From NCBI GenBank assembly GCA_001051155.2, contig JYIP02000004.1, forward strand, positions 1,916,383 to 1,980,382: a stretch of 64,000 nucleotides of DNA, read 5' to 3'. A program made the translations under genes and the position numbers. The notes under the pieces were generated by a model. The model made no database searches. It worked only from the letters and a program-made list of their open reading frames with translations, and was not told the DNA's origin. Source of the DNA: Chrysoporthe austroafricana (Eukaryota; Ascomycota; Sordariomycetes; Diaporthales; Cryphonectriaceae). Below are positions 21,606 to 32,768 of the stretch, one piece after another (within the stretch, counting starts at the first letter, position 1; each line of letters starts with the position of its first letter).

Positions 21606-23856
21606 AGTGCGATCAGGCCCGCCCCGGTACGTGCGCGCGAGAAGAACCCCCTTACTTAACGGACGGCGCGCCGCGGCGGCGGCGGCGGCGGCGGCGCTGC
21701 TCTTAGTGGGGGTTGGCCCGGCTGATGGTCTCGTCACAGCATGCGGGAACTGTATCAGGTACCGCGCGGAGTGCCCAGGCTACGACAGGGACCGCAAGTT
21801 CGTCGAGGGCAAGCACGCCATCCAGTCGAGGAGGGGGGCCCGGGCGTGGCGAGGCTCGTCCCCGCCGACGCCTGCGCCGGCCTCAGACCCGTGGACGCCG
21901 GCGGCAGCCCAGGCCCCAGCGCCGTCCGGCTCGGAGCTCGGCCGCTGTGAAGGGGACGGGGCGCACTGGAGCCCGTGGCACTCGGTGATCCCAACCGCGC
22001 TCCGCGAGGACAACCTCCCGTGGATGTACAACCTGATGGGCCAGCTCTTCGTCCTCCAGCCGCGCGATGAGATTGTCTTCAGTAAGTTCCGCTGGCACGC
22101 ATGCGAGACAGGGCAGACAGGCTTCTTCCCACCTCACGCCGATCGTGCGCAGGTGAGACGGTGGAACAGAGCCGCCCGCTGACAAGGTTCGACAGGCGCG
22201 CCGTGGTTCACGTCGATCATGGACCATCTTGGCAAAGTTACGCTGCTGGATACGGCCATGATGGCCCTCATCATGCAGCTGGTCGGAAGGTCCAAGGGCG
22301 ACGATGGGGATATCTGCAGGAGCCGGGACCTGTACGGCCGGGTCCTGGCCTCTCTGCAGAGCGCTCTCAATCACCCTGTTGCCTGGAAGTCTACCGAGAC
22401 TCTGGCCACCACGGTCATATGTTGCATCTTCGAGGTATTTCTCCCTGGCGCCGTAGTCATGTCCAGCGCTGACCCCGATCATCAAAGCTCTTTGCCGGCA
22501 CGCGGGATCCCCTTACGTGGATGCTGCACGCTGCTGGCGTCGGCAAGCTGGTCCAGCAGCGCGGCCCTGCGTCCTTCTCGTCCCCTCTCGACAAGACCTT
22601 GCTCAAGGGCATCCGCCCCATACTTGTAAGAATCACTTCGTCGTATACACTGCTTGTAATAAGACCAGGTCAGGCGCGTGTGCAGAGGTGGACTTCCCGA
22701 GAGCCGCCTCGCCACGAACAATCCAGGCAACATGGCGTCTCGCTGTGTCAACCCATTGGCCCAATAGATAGCCTGCCTGGTGGGATTGCCTTCAGGAAAA
22801 GCGGCCCGAGCATGGAGTGATCGGATGTCCCCCCCTGTGGCGATGACCAGATCTTCTCCGGTGGAATGGCCTGACTCCCACGCGGGACAGCCAGACGTAT
22901 TCCAGAGCCATTCTGGCTGGCTGTATGCGTCAACCTTGACGGCATCCATCCACACCTCTGCGGCGGCTGCCCTGGTCATCCTGATGCTATGTACTTCCAC
23001 CATCTTAAGATGTGTGCTGACTCCGAAGCAGATCTCAAAGGCGCTCTTCGCCGGCCATGACTGCTTCCTAGACCGCCCCAAGTGGAGGAGGATTTCCGGG
23101 CGTCTGACGGCGGACGCGCTCAACCCTCCGGGCCGGGACCTCCCGGGGCCTTCCGACGTGTCCGCGATGACGTGGGCGGTCCACCACGACCCCTACTTCC
23201 TCCTCTACGCCGAGATGCCGAGCGTGGCGCGCCTGGGCTACAGCGTGCGCCGGTGCCGCAAGCGCGGCATCGAGCCGGACCCGGACGAGGTCGAGGCGCT
23301 CCGGCCCAAGTCGGAGCGCCTGCGCGCGGCCTTCATCGCGTGGTATGCGGGCGCGCGGGCCGGGGGCGCCATCGGCGACCCGGTCGAGGTGCCCTCCGCC
23401 GACCCGGGCTCGCCGTTCGCCGCGGTCCTCCGGTTCCGCAACCCGTGGGAGGGCGCCATCGTCGCGAGCTGCTGGGCCAACACGCTCATCCTGCAGGAGT
23501 GCATCGACCTGTGCCAGGCGGGGCCGGAGCGGCCGTTCCGCGCGGGCAACCGGCGGCTCGCCAACGACATCCTGCGGTCGATGGAGCACATCGGCGTCGG
23601 CCTCATGGGCCCGTACCGGGTGGGCTACTCCCTCCGGGTCGCCTTCGACTTCGTCGACCGGCCCACGCAGCTCTGGGCCCTGTCCAAGATCGACAAGTAC
23701 CACAAGCAGTACGAGGCGCTGTCCAGAGACGTGTACCCTACAAATCCACTTGTCCGCGAAGATCACTATGGCGAGGAGGATGGCGAGGAGGATGGCGAGG
23801 AGGATGGCGAGGAGGATGGCCAGGCAGGCCAGCTGGACCCGCTGTCGTGGGCATAG
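21551..23856 (+). CDS. Zn2Cys6 transcription factor with fungal-specific regulatory domain
   Basis: Exons 21551-21626, 21740-22081, 22196-22434, 22488-22625 and 23032-23856 give 539 residues. The DNA-binding zinc cluster is complete and canonical: Cys10, 13, 20, 27, 30 and 37 (CX2CX6CX6CX2CX6C), with intron 1 falling between Pro25 and Ala26. The remainder has the helical segments of the fungal_trans_2-like regulatory region: LPWMYNLMGQLFVLQPRDEIVF, then CCIFELFAGTRDPLTWMLHA...LVQQRGP, then LKGIRPIL-ISKALFAGHDCFLDRPKW. That last junction is exact across an unusually long 406-nt intron (22626-23031). Near the C-terminus four perfect 12-bp units encode a Gly-Glu-Glu-Asp repeat (23770-23817). It is a nuclear regulator of unknown targets. 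The next gene on the same strand is a small secreted protein 1.1 kb away. A uORF overlaps its start codon. Confidence 0.88.
23770..23817 (+). repeat. Four 12-bp tandem units inside the Zn2Cys6 gene
   Basis: Four perfect copies of GGCGAGGAGGAT. In the gene's frame they encode an acidic Gly-Glu-Glu-Asp tetrapeptide repeat near the C-terminus, a site where unit-number differences between strains would stay in frame. Confidence 0.9.
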
Positions 23857-24993
23857 CAGATGGTCATGAGGCGGGAGACGACAGGTCTTGCTGCGGCCAA
23901 CGTAGTCGTCGGGCGGGCTCCTGGAGGGAGCAGTCTTGCGCGGGCGCGGGCAGTATGAGCGGTCCATACCGCCATCATGGGGGAGGTTTCACCCAGCCAC
24001 AGGGTGTATAGAATTCTAGACAAGTGACATACTTCTTTCCACACTGCAGTCGTTCAGTACCCACGCATGCGTCGTCGAATATCATGTCTACCGCGTGGCC
24101 GCCACCAGCGCGGACTCCATCTGGCTGGCCGTCGAGCAATACCGGCCCGAAGCATTGAGTAACCTCTCACAGAACCCCGACGCATGCACCCATCAGGACC
24201 GGGCATCGGCAGTGGCGGAGACACATGGACAACCTGAAAACGAGACAGACATGATGACGCGCGAAAATGTCACCAAAGTTGGTCCCAGCAGCCTTGTCGT
24301 CTCCCGTGTACGGCGATGTCTGCAGCGATGGTTCCTCAGGTTGGTCCAGGGACACAGGTAGGCTCGACTCTGCTCTCGTCATGCGAGTGCCACGCTAGAC
24401 ACACCGTTGGCTATGTTCGACATCCTCGCGGAGTCGCCTGCCTGCCTGCACCACGCCGTACCAAGCGTGCCTCCCCCCCCAAGAGACGATGACCCGGAGA
24501 TGGACAGGATCGTCGGCAGGTGAGCATCCGTCGCACCTGTGCCTCCCCAGGCAGCACCCAGATCTGTGTCCCGCACGACACGGCACGCATCGAGTCCTGT
24601 GCTATCAAACAGCTGTCGAGGTCGATTTCGGCCGCAGTCCTTGCAGGCAGCCAATGGCCGGCCGCGAGGCTCCCTCGGGCCTTCGCTGCGCGTGACCACG
24701 TGCGACACCCGCGGTCGAGAACTATCGCGGTATGGCAGGCTCGACGGATTCGTTCTGGAAGGGGAAGGGGACCCGGTGATGACTCTGTGATCCCGTCCTG
24801 CCTTTTCCAATCTCCTCGTGTCAGTACTGGCTCGTCCGACACGGCCACAATCTTCCCACTTAATGCTCGATCGCCTTCGCTTCCTCGTCTGCTTTCTAAA
24901 TCTGGTCTTGTCCACTCTGTAATAAATTTTTCTGCCTGAACGAGTGGGACTCCCTCCGTTCAGTAGGCCTTGAAAGCTCACCTGATGCCCATC
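23857..24993. other. Intergenic region between the Zn2Cys6 gene and the secreted-protein gene
   Basis: About 1.1 kb. It should carry the 3' UTR of the regulator and the promoter of the secreted-protein gene. The last 150 bp are pyrimidine-rich, ending in a short AT-rich patch (about 24915-24935), as is common before fungal start codons. No gene is seen. Confidence 0.5.
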
Positions 24994-25891
24994 ATGAAGC
25001 TGGAAGCCTTTCTCGCGCTCTGCTTCACCGCCACAATTGCTGCGGCCGCTCCTCAGCTGCCTCTGCTGTCCAGCTCTCCGATCCCTCCTGGTGTGGCGAC
25101 AACAACTTCAGACGAGGCCATCGTTCGCGATCCAGGCACATACTCTGTCCCCTCACACGATGCGATCACGGCTGCTCCGACGACCAGCCACGTCGCAAGG
25201 TCCTGGCACCCGTTCTCGTGGCCCTCAGACTGGCCGTTCGTTCCTCACGACGAAGACAGCGTGGGCGGAGCCGCTCCCGGATACGACGCAGCCGAGGATG
25301 CCTCGATGGCGATTCGCGGTGAAGGGAACGTGATGGGCCCGGCGCAGGAGGATCAAGCTCGGCGCTTTGACAGCGCGGTCCCCGTCGAGAACCTCCACGC
25401 CGCCTTGGCCTCGACGCCCCAGTCCTGGCACCCGATCTCCTGGCCCACGGATTGGGCATTCGTGCCCCATGACGAGGAGGGCGTCGATGAGCTGCTCGAG
25501 GGCGACAGATCACCGGACGCCCCCAGGACCTTGAGCACTCTGGCTGGCCCGTCCACGCACCCAGGCGGAGATCATATCCCGCCAAGGACCTCTGCGGTCC
25601 TCACAACGCTCTTTACTTCCACGACGGCCGATACAAGTGCCACCGCCTTGGTCACGAGCACGCCTCAGAACCCTTGCAATGACGAGTTCTGTTCCGATGA
25701 CGGTACTTCATAGTGAGCACTGCCCTAGATGCCCTGCAGAGGGCTCAGACACTGATAGATGTGTTGTTAGCTGTATGTACTGGCTGATGAGCACGCAAGG
25801 TCCAGATGGGCCCATCCCGGGCGAGACGATCCGACCATTAGGCTCATGTACCGGGTCTCATGTTGACGCTGCCGGATCCACGATTACGTAG
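24994..25891 (+). CDS. Small secreted protein with duplicated SWHP...PHDE motif
   Basis: Unrecognised family. Exons 24994-25712 and 25771-25891 give 279 residues. The N-terminus MKLEAFLALCFTATIAAAAP is a clear signal peptide; an ATG three codons earlier is also possible. The mature part is low in Cys and rich in Ser, Thr, Pro and Asp. It carries two near-identical 18-residue motifs: SWHPFSWPSDWPFVPHDE (25201-25254) and SWHPISWPTDWAFVPHDE (25423-25476), 74 residues apart. The C-terminal end has four of the few cysteines (NPCNDEFC, SYCMYW, GSCTGS), two on each side of the intron. The intron (GTGAGC...GTTGTTAG, 58 nt) was preferred over a 37-nt alternative that would be very short for a fungus. 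It could be an effector or cell-wall-associated protein, but nothing shows a function. It sits on the same strand downstream of a Zn2Cys6 regulator. Confidence 0.65.
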
Positions 25892-26256
25892 GGGAGAGTA
25901 TTTCTTACTGGAGGTATTGCCAAGCAAGGTCCCGCTGCGAGCTCAGCTTTGCTGGGGCGGACGTTCGGCTGTCAAGAAGACAAGAGGAGTCGTTGTTTGC
26001 CACCATGAATTTGCAAATTGCTGTCATTGATATTTTGGTGGGTAGTCGTGTATTTCTGGAGGATTTGGTTTGCGCTCCAAGTATTCATGAATTTTGAGGT
26101 CCGGATCCATTCGTACTTACCTGCATATGAGAAGTTACTCGGTTGTGACAGTGTTCCTGCACTCCTTCGTCTTGTGTCATCTTTCTCGCGGTTCGGCATG
26201 GCCCGATGAGTTTTTGACCCGTCTTTTGATGTCTGTCTACTCATACGATCTACACA
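25892..26256. other. Short convergent intergenic region
   Basis: 365 bp between the stop codons of the secreted-protein gene (plus) and the coiled-coil gene (minus). It should hold both 3' UTRs. Nothing else was recognised. Confidence 0.5.
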
Positions 26257-27348
26257 TCAGTCAAATTCTAGATGCACGCTTGCTCTACTTTGCAAATGCT
26301 CGACGACTCTCTCCTCCGCCTCCGCCATCTCCTCCTCGATGAACTCCTCTAGCCTGACCCTGAGACCGTAGAACTCATCCTCCACCTTTTCGTCTATGGC
26401 CTGGCTCGTGCCCACGAGCTCCTCCGATAAGCGGTCCCCCTGCTTCTCGGCATAGATCTCGGCCAGCTCCTCCATCTTGACCGTCAGGCGCTTCTCCAGG
26501 TCCCTGATCTCTTGCCTCACTTCCTGGCGCACTATCTTCCGACATGTGGCCTCCACCATCGCTAGCAGGTCCGCGGACACCTCGACGGGCTGGGAGTCAT
26601 CAAGCCGCCGCTTCTTAGTAGCCGGCGCGGAGGGGCCTGCGGCCGCCAACGGAGGACTTTGGGGGACCTCGCTGTAAGATGGGAGATTTTCGCCGCTTGG
26701 CTGGCGGGAACTCTCGGCCTCAGCGGTCGACACTTCTGCGCTGCTTACGGCAATTTTCATCCCACCTTTTCCCTCATACAGGCAAGCCAGATCGGTCTGA
26801 CCAGGGTGGGACGTCAACCCGTCATTGACGCCATGACACATAGGCTCCAGGCGTCCCTTTGAGGCCACCCGGTGTGGTATGAAGACATTGAATTCAATGG
26901 CCCGGACGAGCGATCTCAGCTGATCCAACACTCGACCTTCGACTTTGTTCTTGGGCGTCAAGGCCACGAACTTAGGTCCAATGAGATCCGCCGGTGAACT
27001 CAAGACGAATCGCAGGCTTGAGGATGTAGAGTCAAGAAGCTGAGCTGTGGTTGGGGGTATCGAGTCAGGGTCGGGCGACTCGTTGAGAGTCAAGGTCTGG
27101 ATTCGTTCTGGCGGAATGAAGAGGTATAGGTTCGTCCTGGCTGGTGACAGCGCCTTCAGCACGAGGCTGTCTCTCAGCTTGAAGAAGGCCGTTCCCGTAG
27201 ACGAGTCATATTGGAGGTGTAGATTGAGTTTTGCATGCTCCGCATCCCAAGCCACAACGGCAGGCGTGGAGATGTTGATCCTGCACTCTTCTTGGTTTCC
27301 CGAACCAGAGCACTCGGAGACCGTTGATTCTTGTGAGGAGGGGGCCAT
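26257..27348 (-). CDS. Unrecognised fungal protein: beta-type N-domain, NLS, C-terminal coiled coil
   Basis: Single open frame of 363 residues from ATG 27348 (MAPSSQESTV). A longer in-frame ATG at 27429 would add a hydrophobic leader (MHLFAVYFVAIANTI), but a CAG/T acceptor-like site lies between the two, so the upstream part may be intron or UTR. Residues about 20-160 look like a folded domain with alternating strands (LNLHLQYDSSTGTAFFKLRDSL, LYLFIPPERIQTLTL, SLRFVLSSPADLIGP) and end in a helix-rich piece (VLDQLRSLVRAIEFNVFIP). Then come a disordered Ser/Pro linker with LPSYSEVP (a PPxY-like short motif), a bipartite-looking basic patch TKKRRLDDS (likely nuclear signal), and about 100 residues of highly charged helix ending near the stop. 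The layout resembles expanded families of uncharacterised proteins in Sordariomycetes. No biochemical role can be assigned. Confidence 0.7.
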   Translation of the reverse strand: MAPSSQESTVSECSGSGNQEECRINISTPAVVAWDAEHAKLNLHLQYDSSTGTAFFKLRDSLVLKALSPARTNLYLFIPPERIQTLTLNESPDPDSIPPTTAQLLDSTSSSLRFVLSSPADLIGPKFVALTPKNKVEGRVLDQLRSLVRAIEFNVFIPHRVASKGRLEPMCHGVNDGLTSHPGQTDLACLYEGKGGMKIAVSSAEVSTAEAESSRQPSGENLPSYSEVPQSPPLAAAGPSAPATKKRRLDDSQPVEVSADLLAMVEATCRKIVRQEVRQEIRDLEKRLTVKMEELAEIYAEKQGDRLSEELVGTSQAIDEKVEDEFYGLRVRLEEFIEEEMAEAEERVVEHLQSRASVHLEFD

Positions 27349-29201
27349 CGAGGGCTCTTTACTGTGGAAGATGGAAGAGTCTGCGATGGTGTTAGCTATT
27401 GCCACGAAGTAAACGGCAAACAAGTGCATTTGTGAGCTTAGCCCCCCGCCGTCAGTCAGACCAACGGCAGGATCCCACCCTCCCAGGCTTTGTGATAGAG
27501 CAGCCTTGACTCTTGTCCCACGGAGGAGGAAAAGGGGAGATTCGACGAAACCTCGACACCCAACGAACCGCCGTCGCCGCTCACAGGCGGCTTCAAATGG
27601 GCCCCTCTCCACAAGATCCCGAGTGTTCCACGACGTAGACTGGTTCGCCGTGGGTACAAGTCGGATATTTTCCTGATCTTGCGCGCGCTAAGCGTCAGTC
27701 TTCAGAAAGTTGCAGTCCAGCGCAGAGCCGCTGCGACGACGAAATTCCTCAGACTGCCGCCACGCCGACGAGACGGCCCAAAAGAAGCCCCTTTCTGGAC
27801 TCGGGCGCCCGGTTCCCGAGAAAACCAGACACGTCGTCCACCGAGCGCGTTGTACGTCGACTCGTCGGGTGTCGAGGCACGGCGGTCTGGGCGAGAGACG
27901 AAAGGAAATGACAAGTCCCCGCACGCCCTGGGCTCGACGACGATGCTGATCGGGGTCTTCGCGGGGTTGCAGGCCCTGGACAGGAGTCCATTCAGTCTTC
28001 GGGCGCAAGCCACGTCGGCCCCGGGCATCGTCGTCCAGCAAGCGTGCGCGGCTACCCGCCGTCGGAGCGGATACCTTTGAACTGCGCGACCCTGTTCCTG
28101 GTCTAAATCAACGTGTACGCAACGAGGTCGTGTGGGAGATGGGCTGCCACGCATGCTGCGCGGCTCTGGGAGATGGGATGGCGATGGGCGGAGGTGTAAA
28201 TGTCGTGAGGTTGGAAGCAACCGGACGAAGGTTGGTTGTTATGTCAGCGGAAATGAAGAGGTGGGAGTGGTCCGTGCCCGCGCTAACCACACTCTTAACA
28301 CCTGGGCACGTGAACTTGCCTGCATGGAGATAGTAGCTTACCTTTGTCTTGACCAGTAGTGAAAGAAATAGCTAAGCAAAACGGCCAGCTATTTGGACCA
28401 TAACCAACTGACTGAGAGTCAATCGAATATTGACTCTGAGGATATCACGTCCCCAAGCACGTGCTACCCTCTGGCGCCGCCACACTCGGACCCTCATGCA
28501 CGCGATTGACTTGGTATCTTTTCGGCATTCAAGAAACCTAGGATATTCAAGACGCTTTACTCAGTCAAGGCCAAACGGTCGAGTCCAGAATTTGTCTTCA
28601 ATGCATGGCGAAGCCTACGAAGGAGGGCCTATCCGCCGAGACCGTCACTGTCAGACAAAGCGTGCCCAACTGAGTGTCTTGGCCATGAAATCGCGACTGA
28701 AGGCATCTCGTGTCAAATGCAGAGTTTTTAAGTCCAGTTGCCCTCCACCTGCACATTCTCAAAGCATCAGATTGACTGGATTTCCAGTCCAGAAAGTGTG
28801 GCGAAACAGGCACCTGATATCGAGCATAGGAAAGAATAAATGAGTGTTGAGATAGAAATCTGTCTACTACAAAAGAGAGTGAAAATGGCTGTATAGTGCT
28901 CAGCCATAAATATATAGAGCACGGAAATGCCAGGGTTAGGGTGCTGGTTGCTCCACTTTTCCACAGAAAGGCACGCCCAGAAAGTAACAGCCTGTCTACT
29001 GAAGCCGTCTGAAGGCGTCACTGCAAATGCAAGTCGTCCAAGTCCAATATTCACCCCCACAGAGCGTTGGGAAGAAGTGATGAAGGAGAAAGAATGCAGT
29101 TGTGTACGGCTTCGAAGCCAAAGTCTCGAAAGAGGTGATGAGTCGTGCAGCATAGCGTGAGGTGCATCACAAGTAGACGGTTGCTGGCCGTAGTTCGACA
29201 A
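27349..29201. other. Intergenic region upstream of the coiled-coil gene
   Basis: About 1.85 kb. The GC-rich segment 27680-28080 is open in several frames on both strands, but none has a recognisable domain or a convincing start. From 28350 to 29200 the base composition is AT-richer. No supported gene, RNA or repeat. Confidence 0.5.
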
Positions 29202-32200
29202 TCATAGCCCACCCTCATCCGTTTGCCCGCAGTCAATGGCCGCCTCTGGGGTTAGACGCGAGGGCAGCTCGGATCCAGCTTGAGGCTCTGAGGCCAATTC
29301 CACGTCTTCATCCAAGATTGCCTTGAAGTGCTCATCGACCTCGCTCAATACGTTGTAACAGTGTCCAAGGGCGATAGCGAAGGCCTCCATATTCTCTCCC
29401 GCGGTGATCAGATTCTTATAGTCGTTCGCAATAGTGTCACTGTGTCAATTGTTAAGATCATGAGGCGCTGGAGATCGTGAAGACGGACTAACCGAACAAT
29501 GGTTTCGATGGCACCGAGGAGGCCCTTCTCGATTGACTGCACAGTCACCTCCACGCCCTTCAGAGCATTCTTGCCAACATTCTTATAGATGTTAGAGTTT
29601 TGGTGTTCGATCCACATGTGCATCGTGCCCCTGATTTCTTGGTAGCATCCCTTCCCTGATAGGATATTAGTCCTTGGAACTTAAACCATGTACCATGTGC
29701 CAGATGGACCTTACCTGCTATCTTGGCACATCTTTCGTAGATCGGAGCCATCGACCTTTGGATGTAAGGGGAGAACGATCGATTGGCATGCCGCTGCTCC
29801 TCTGTGATAGCGCGCTTCGAAGATTCGAGAACACTAACGATAGCCATCTCATGGTCTGCACAATGGCTCTTGAGGAATTTCAAGGAGCCGGACCTGCATG
29901 CCTTCAATGCCGGGCGTTCTGATATCGTCTGATGAAATTCATCGACTCGCTTCCTGAAAAGCCGACCAAATCCGTCCAGTATAGCTGGGACCTTCGTACC
30001 GAATTGGTACTCCCATACCTTGATAATAGGTGCGAGGTACGGCTGAAGGAGGTCCTCATTGAAATTGCGCGCTGTTTTGCTCGGTGTCTTTGCCCCGTGT
30101 CTTCTGCAAATCGCCTTGTAAGTACAGCAAGGGATTCCGTACCCGCCGTCCCTCTCAAGAGCAGACCAACAAGCGACGATGGTCGGGGCTGCCAAGGCAG
30201 CAGCAGTAACAGCCTTGGACTCTTTCCAGGTTATGGCCCTGCGCACGCCACGTTGAAGTTTATCCTTCGTGCCGAAAAGGTCCGCCTTCAAAATCTATAC
30301 ACATCATCAGCTCAGGCGCGAATGCAATAAGGCATGAACATATAATATACCAAGTATAGATCTTCAATCTTGTCGTTGAGGTCCTTCAGCTCAAGCTCTT
30401 GGTCTAGCTCGCTCAACTTTGCAGGGCGTCGGTCGACGGTAGCCGCGGCCGGAGGTTGACAGCAACAAGCCGCCAGAACCACGAGAGACGAAAGCAGCGT
30501 AACGAAGGAGTTGAGGAAATCCCTGTACTTCATAATCTGGTCCATTTGGGTCAATTTCTTTCCGTGCTCGACAAGTCCGGGTATTCCAGTATCTTCGAGA
30601 TCTCGGAATCCCTGGATTGGAGTTTCGCGCCGCTCGCTCCTCGCTCTCAATTGTTGATATGCGTTGCTGGAGACGCAGTAAACTGGAAACGACTCCGCAA
30701 TTTGGGAATAATCGCGTTTCTTCGCCGAAATTTCATCAATCGGCTCATCGTCCTGACCACCATCATCGATTCTGCGAACGCTGGGTTAGTCTGTACTATT
30801 GTTGCGCCTTATGCTTGATACCACTTACTCTTTGATTCCCATTGCAAAGTCCCACTTGATGGCCTTGGTCGAGGCTGCATTCCTGCCCTGAACACACATC
30901 CTGGGGCCCTCTACGGCAGTGAGGGCGAGTTGGCCCTGCAGATCAACAAGCTCGTTTCTTGCGGCATCATACGCCTTCTGAGCATTGCGGAATCGGAGCT
31001 CCTTCGCCTCCAACTCCTTCTCAAGCTTAGCCAGCTCTCTAGTAATCTCTTGAGCTGTCAGTGGTTCGTCCTCCTCGGACTCAGAGTCGGAAGCGTCGTC
31101 AGCGCGCTTCCGCTTGGATGGCACGTGTTTGCGAAAAGCAGCACGCCCCTTTTTGATACTCTTTTCGTGTCGCTTCCACTCAATCATCTCATGTTTCGTG
31201 ACTTGACAGTCCTTCTTAGACTGTTCAAAACTTTCCGCCAGCGGCTTCACCTCAGCTTCTTTCTCGCCGATCGCCTTCTTTAGCCGTGCCTCCTCTGCAA
31301 ATGCATCTCTAATGCGGTGATCCTTATCATGAGCCCTTATCGACTCCTTGAAATTGATGTCATCAGTCTTTGTGCATACGAAGACTACGTTGGAGACTAC
31401 TCGATCAGGCTATTAGCGTTTGTATCATGTGGAAATGCAGGGAGTGGGGAAATTGTACAGTTGTCGTCCATCAGAATTTGCATTCTGAAAGACTTTCCTA
31501 ACAGATCCTTCGCAGATTTATTATCCACTGCTCGTTGGATGGGAGCCACGACGAAGATTGCATTGGCCGCACTCAGGTAGTCATCCGCGACGGAGGACCG
31601 AGCGGTATTGGAATCTTCGACACCTGGGAGGTCGATGATAATGAGGCCTGTAGACAGAACTTGAGCATGGCAGTAAATGCGAACGGCTTTCAACACGTTA
31701 GCTCTCTCCCCCAATATCCGCTAGGCCGAGTGTATAAGGGGCCGTCATAAAACTCACCTTTGATGAGAGGCCAGAGTTCCACAGATGTCTCGTCTCCTCC
31801 CGATTCGAAGTCCATGTCTTTCTGGGCACTTACTAAGTACCTGTCTAGCAGTGAGGACAGCTCTTGAGCAGTTCCACAGGCGACCCTCTTTGTGGTCCCC
31901 AGGACCTTGAGCGCCTCTCCATTCTTTGCTAGCTGCTCGGGCTTGCATTTCATGAGGTGGCCATGGCTCATCTTTGGGAATACGGCGCGAATCTTGTTGT
32001 AAGCTTTGCCAGCGTCGCTCTCGGGATCATTCCAGGTTGGTGCACTAGCATTATCGCTCTCATCCTGGTCGTCCACAACGTCTGCAAGGAGGTGCCTCAA
32101 CTCAAGGTCCCACTCTTCTCGGGAGCGGAACACAACTTCGGCGCGGTAGGCCTGATTCGGGTCTGTCACATCGTTGTAAATGATCTCTGTCGCGACGGCA

Positions 32201-32768
32201 GTGCAGGCTGTTGCATCTGCAATTAGTAGCGGCCGATATCTAAACGCTCGAAGTGAAGGCATAGGTATATGGTACCTCGAAAGCCATCTGTCGGCAGGAA
32301 GTCCTCCTCGTCAAGTAGACTGTTTATCAATGAGCTCTTGCCAGCTCCCGTCGCCCCCGCAACTGCCACAACGGTTCTTCCGGCATTCGTCGGCGTCGCG
32401 AGAAGCTTGTCGATCTTCTTAAGCCATGCCAGCTGATCCTTTTGCTGCTTTGCCTTCAACATAGGTGCGCGAAGACGACCGAGGATCCCGCGAGCAACTG
32501 TGACACCACGCTCTAGCTTCACAAGGTCTTCAGTATTGATGAGTCTGCGAATCGAGTCGAGTGTGATATCTTGTGACTCCTGTGGTGGGATAACAGCGGC
32601 GCTGGTATCAACAAGCTCCCCCATCTTAGAATCAGTGGCGACATTCATCATTGAGGTTAGACTCATTCGGTTGGACGATCCTGGGGAGTCTGGCTCGCAT
32701 TTGATTTTACGACGAGACTCAGCTGACCTGAGTAGCCCTCTACCCGAAGGTTCGGCTGGGCGGCTCAT
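29202..32768 (-). CDS. Large dynamin-fold GTPase, SLIP-GC-like
   Basis: Eight exons (32768-32276, 32216-31758, 31647-31459, 31396-30829, 30771-30351, 30294-29715, 29655-29493, 29439-29202) give 1036 residues. All seven introns keep frame. GTP-binding motifs are in order: P-loop GATGAGKSS (about 138-146), switch-I Thr in DATACTAVATEI (about 165-175), G3 DLPG (about 323-326) and G4 TKTD (about 389-392). Between G4 and the later VYCVSSNAYQQL segment lies a long charged coiled coil containing KRKRADDASDSESEEDE, a likely nuclear signal plus acidic patch. The C-terminal 450 residues are helical (LEDTGIPGLVEHGKKLT, then a stalk-like region). The layout matches fungal homologues of nuclear GTPase SLIP-GC (NUGGC), a dynamin-superfamily protein. 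The start is the first ATG (MSRPAEPSGRG); the frame upstream has only TTG. The cellular role in fungi is unknown. Confidence 0.85.

Noticed and set aside
25703..25739. Alternative intron (GTACTT...CTGCAG) in the secreted-protein gene
   Set aside because: Only 37 nt, too short for a normal fungal intron. The 58-nt GTGAGC...TTAG intron keeps the same downstream frame with a better donor.
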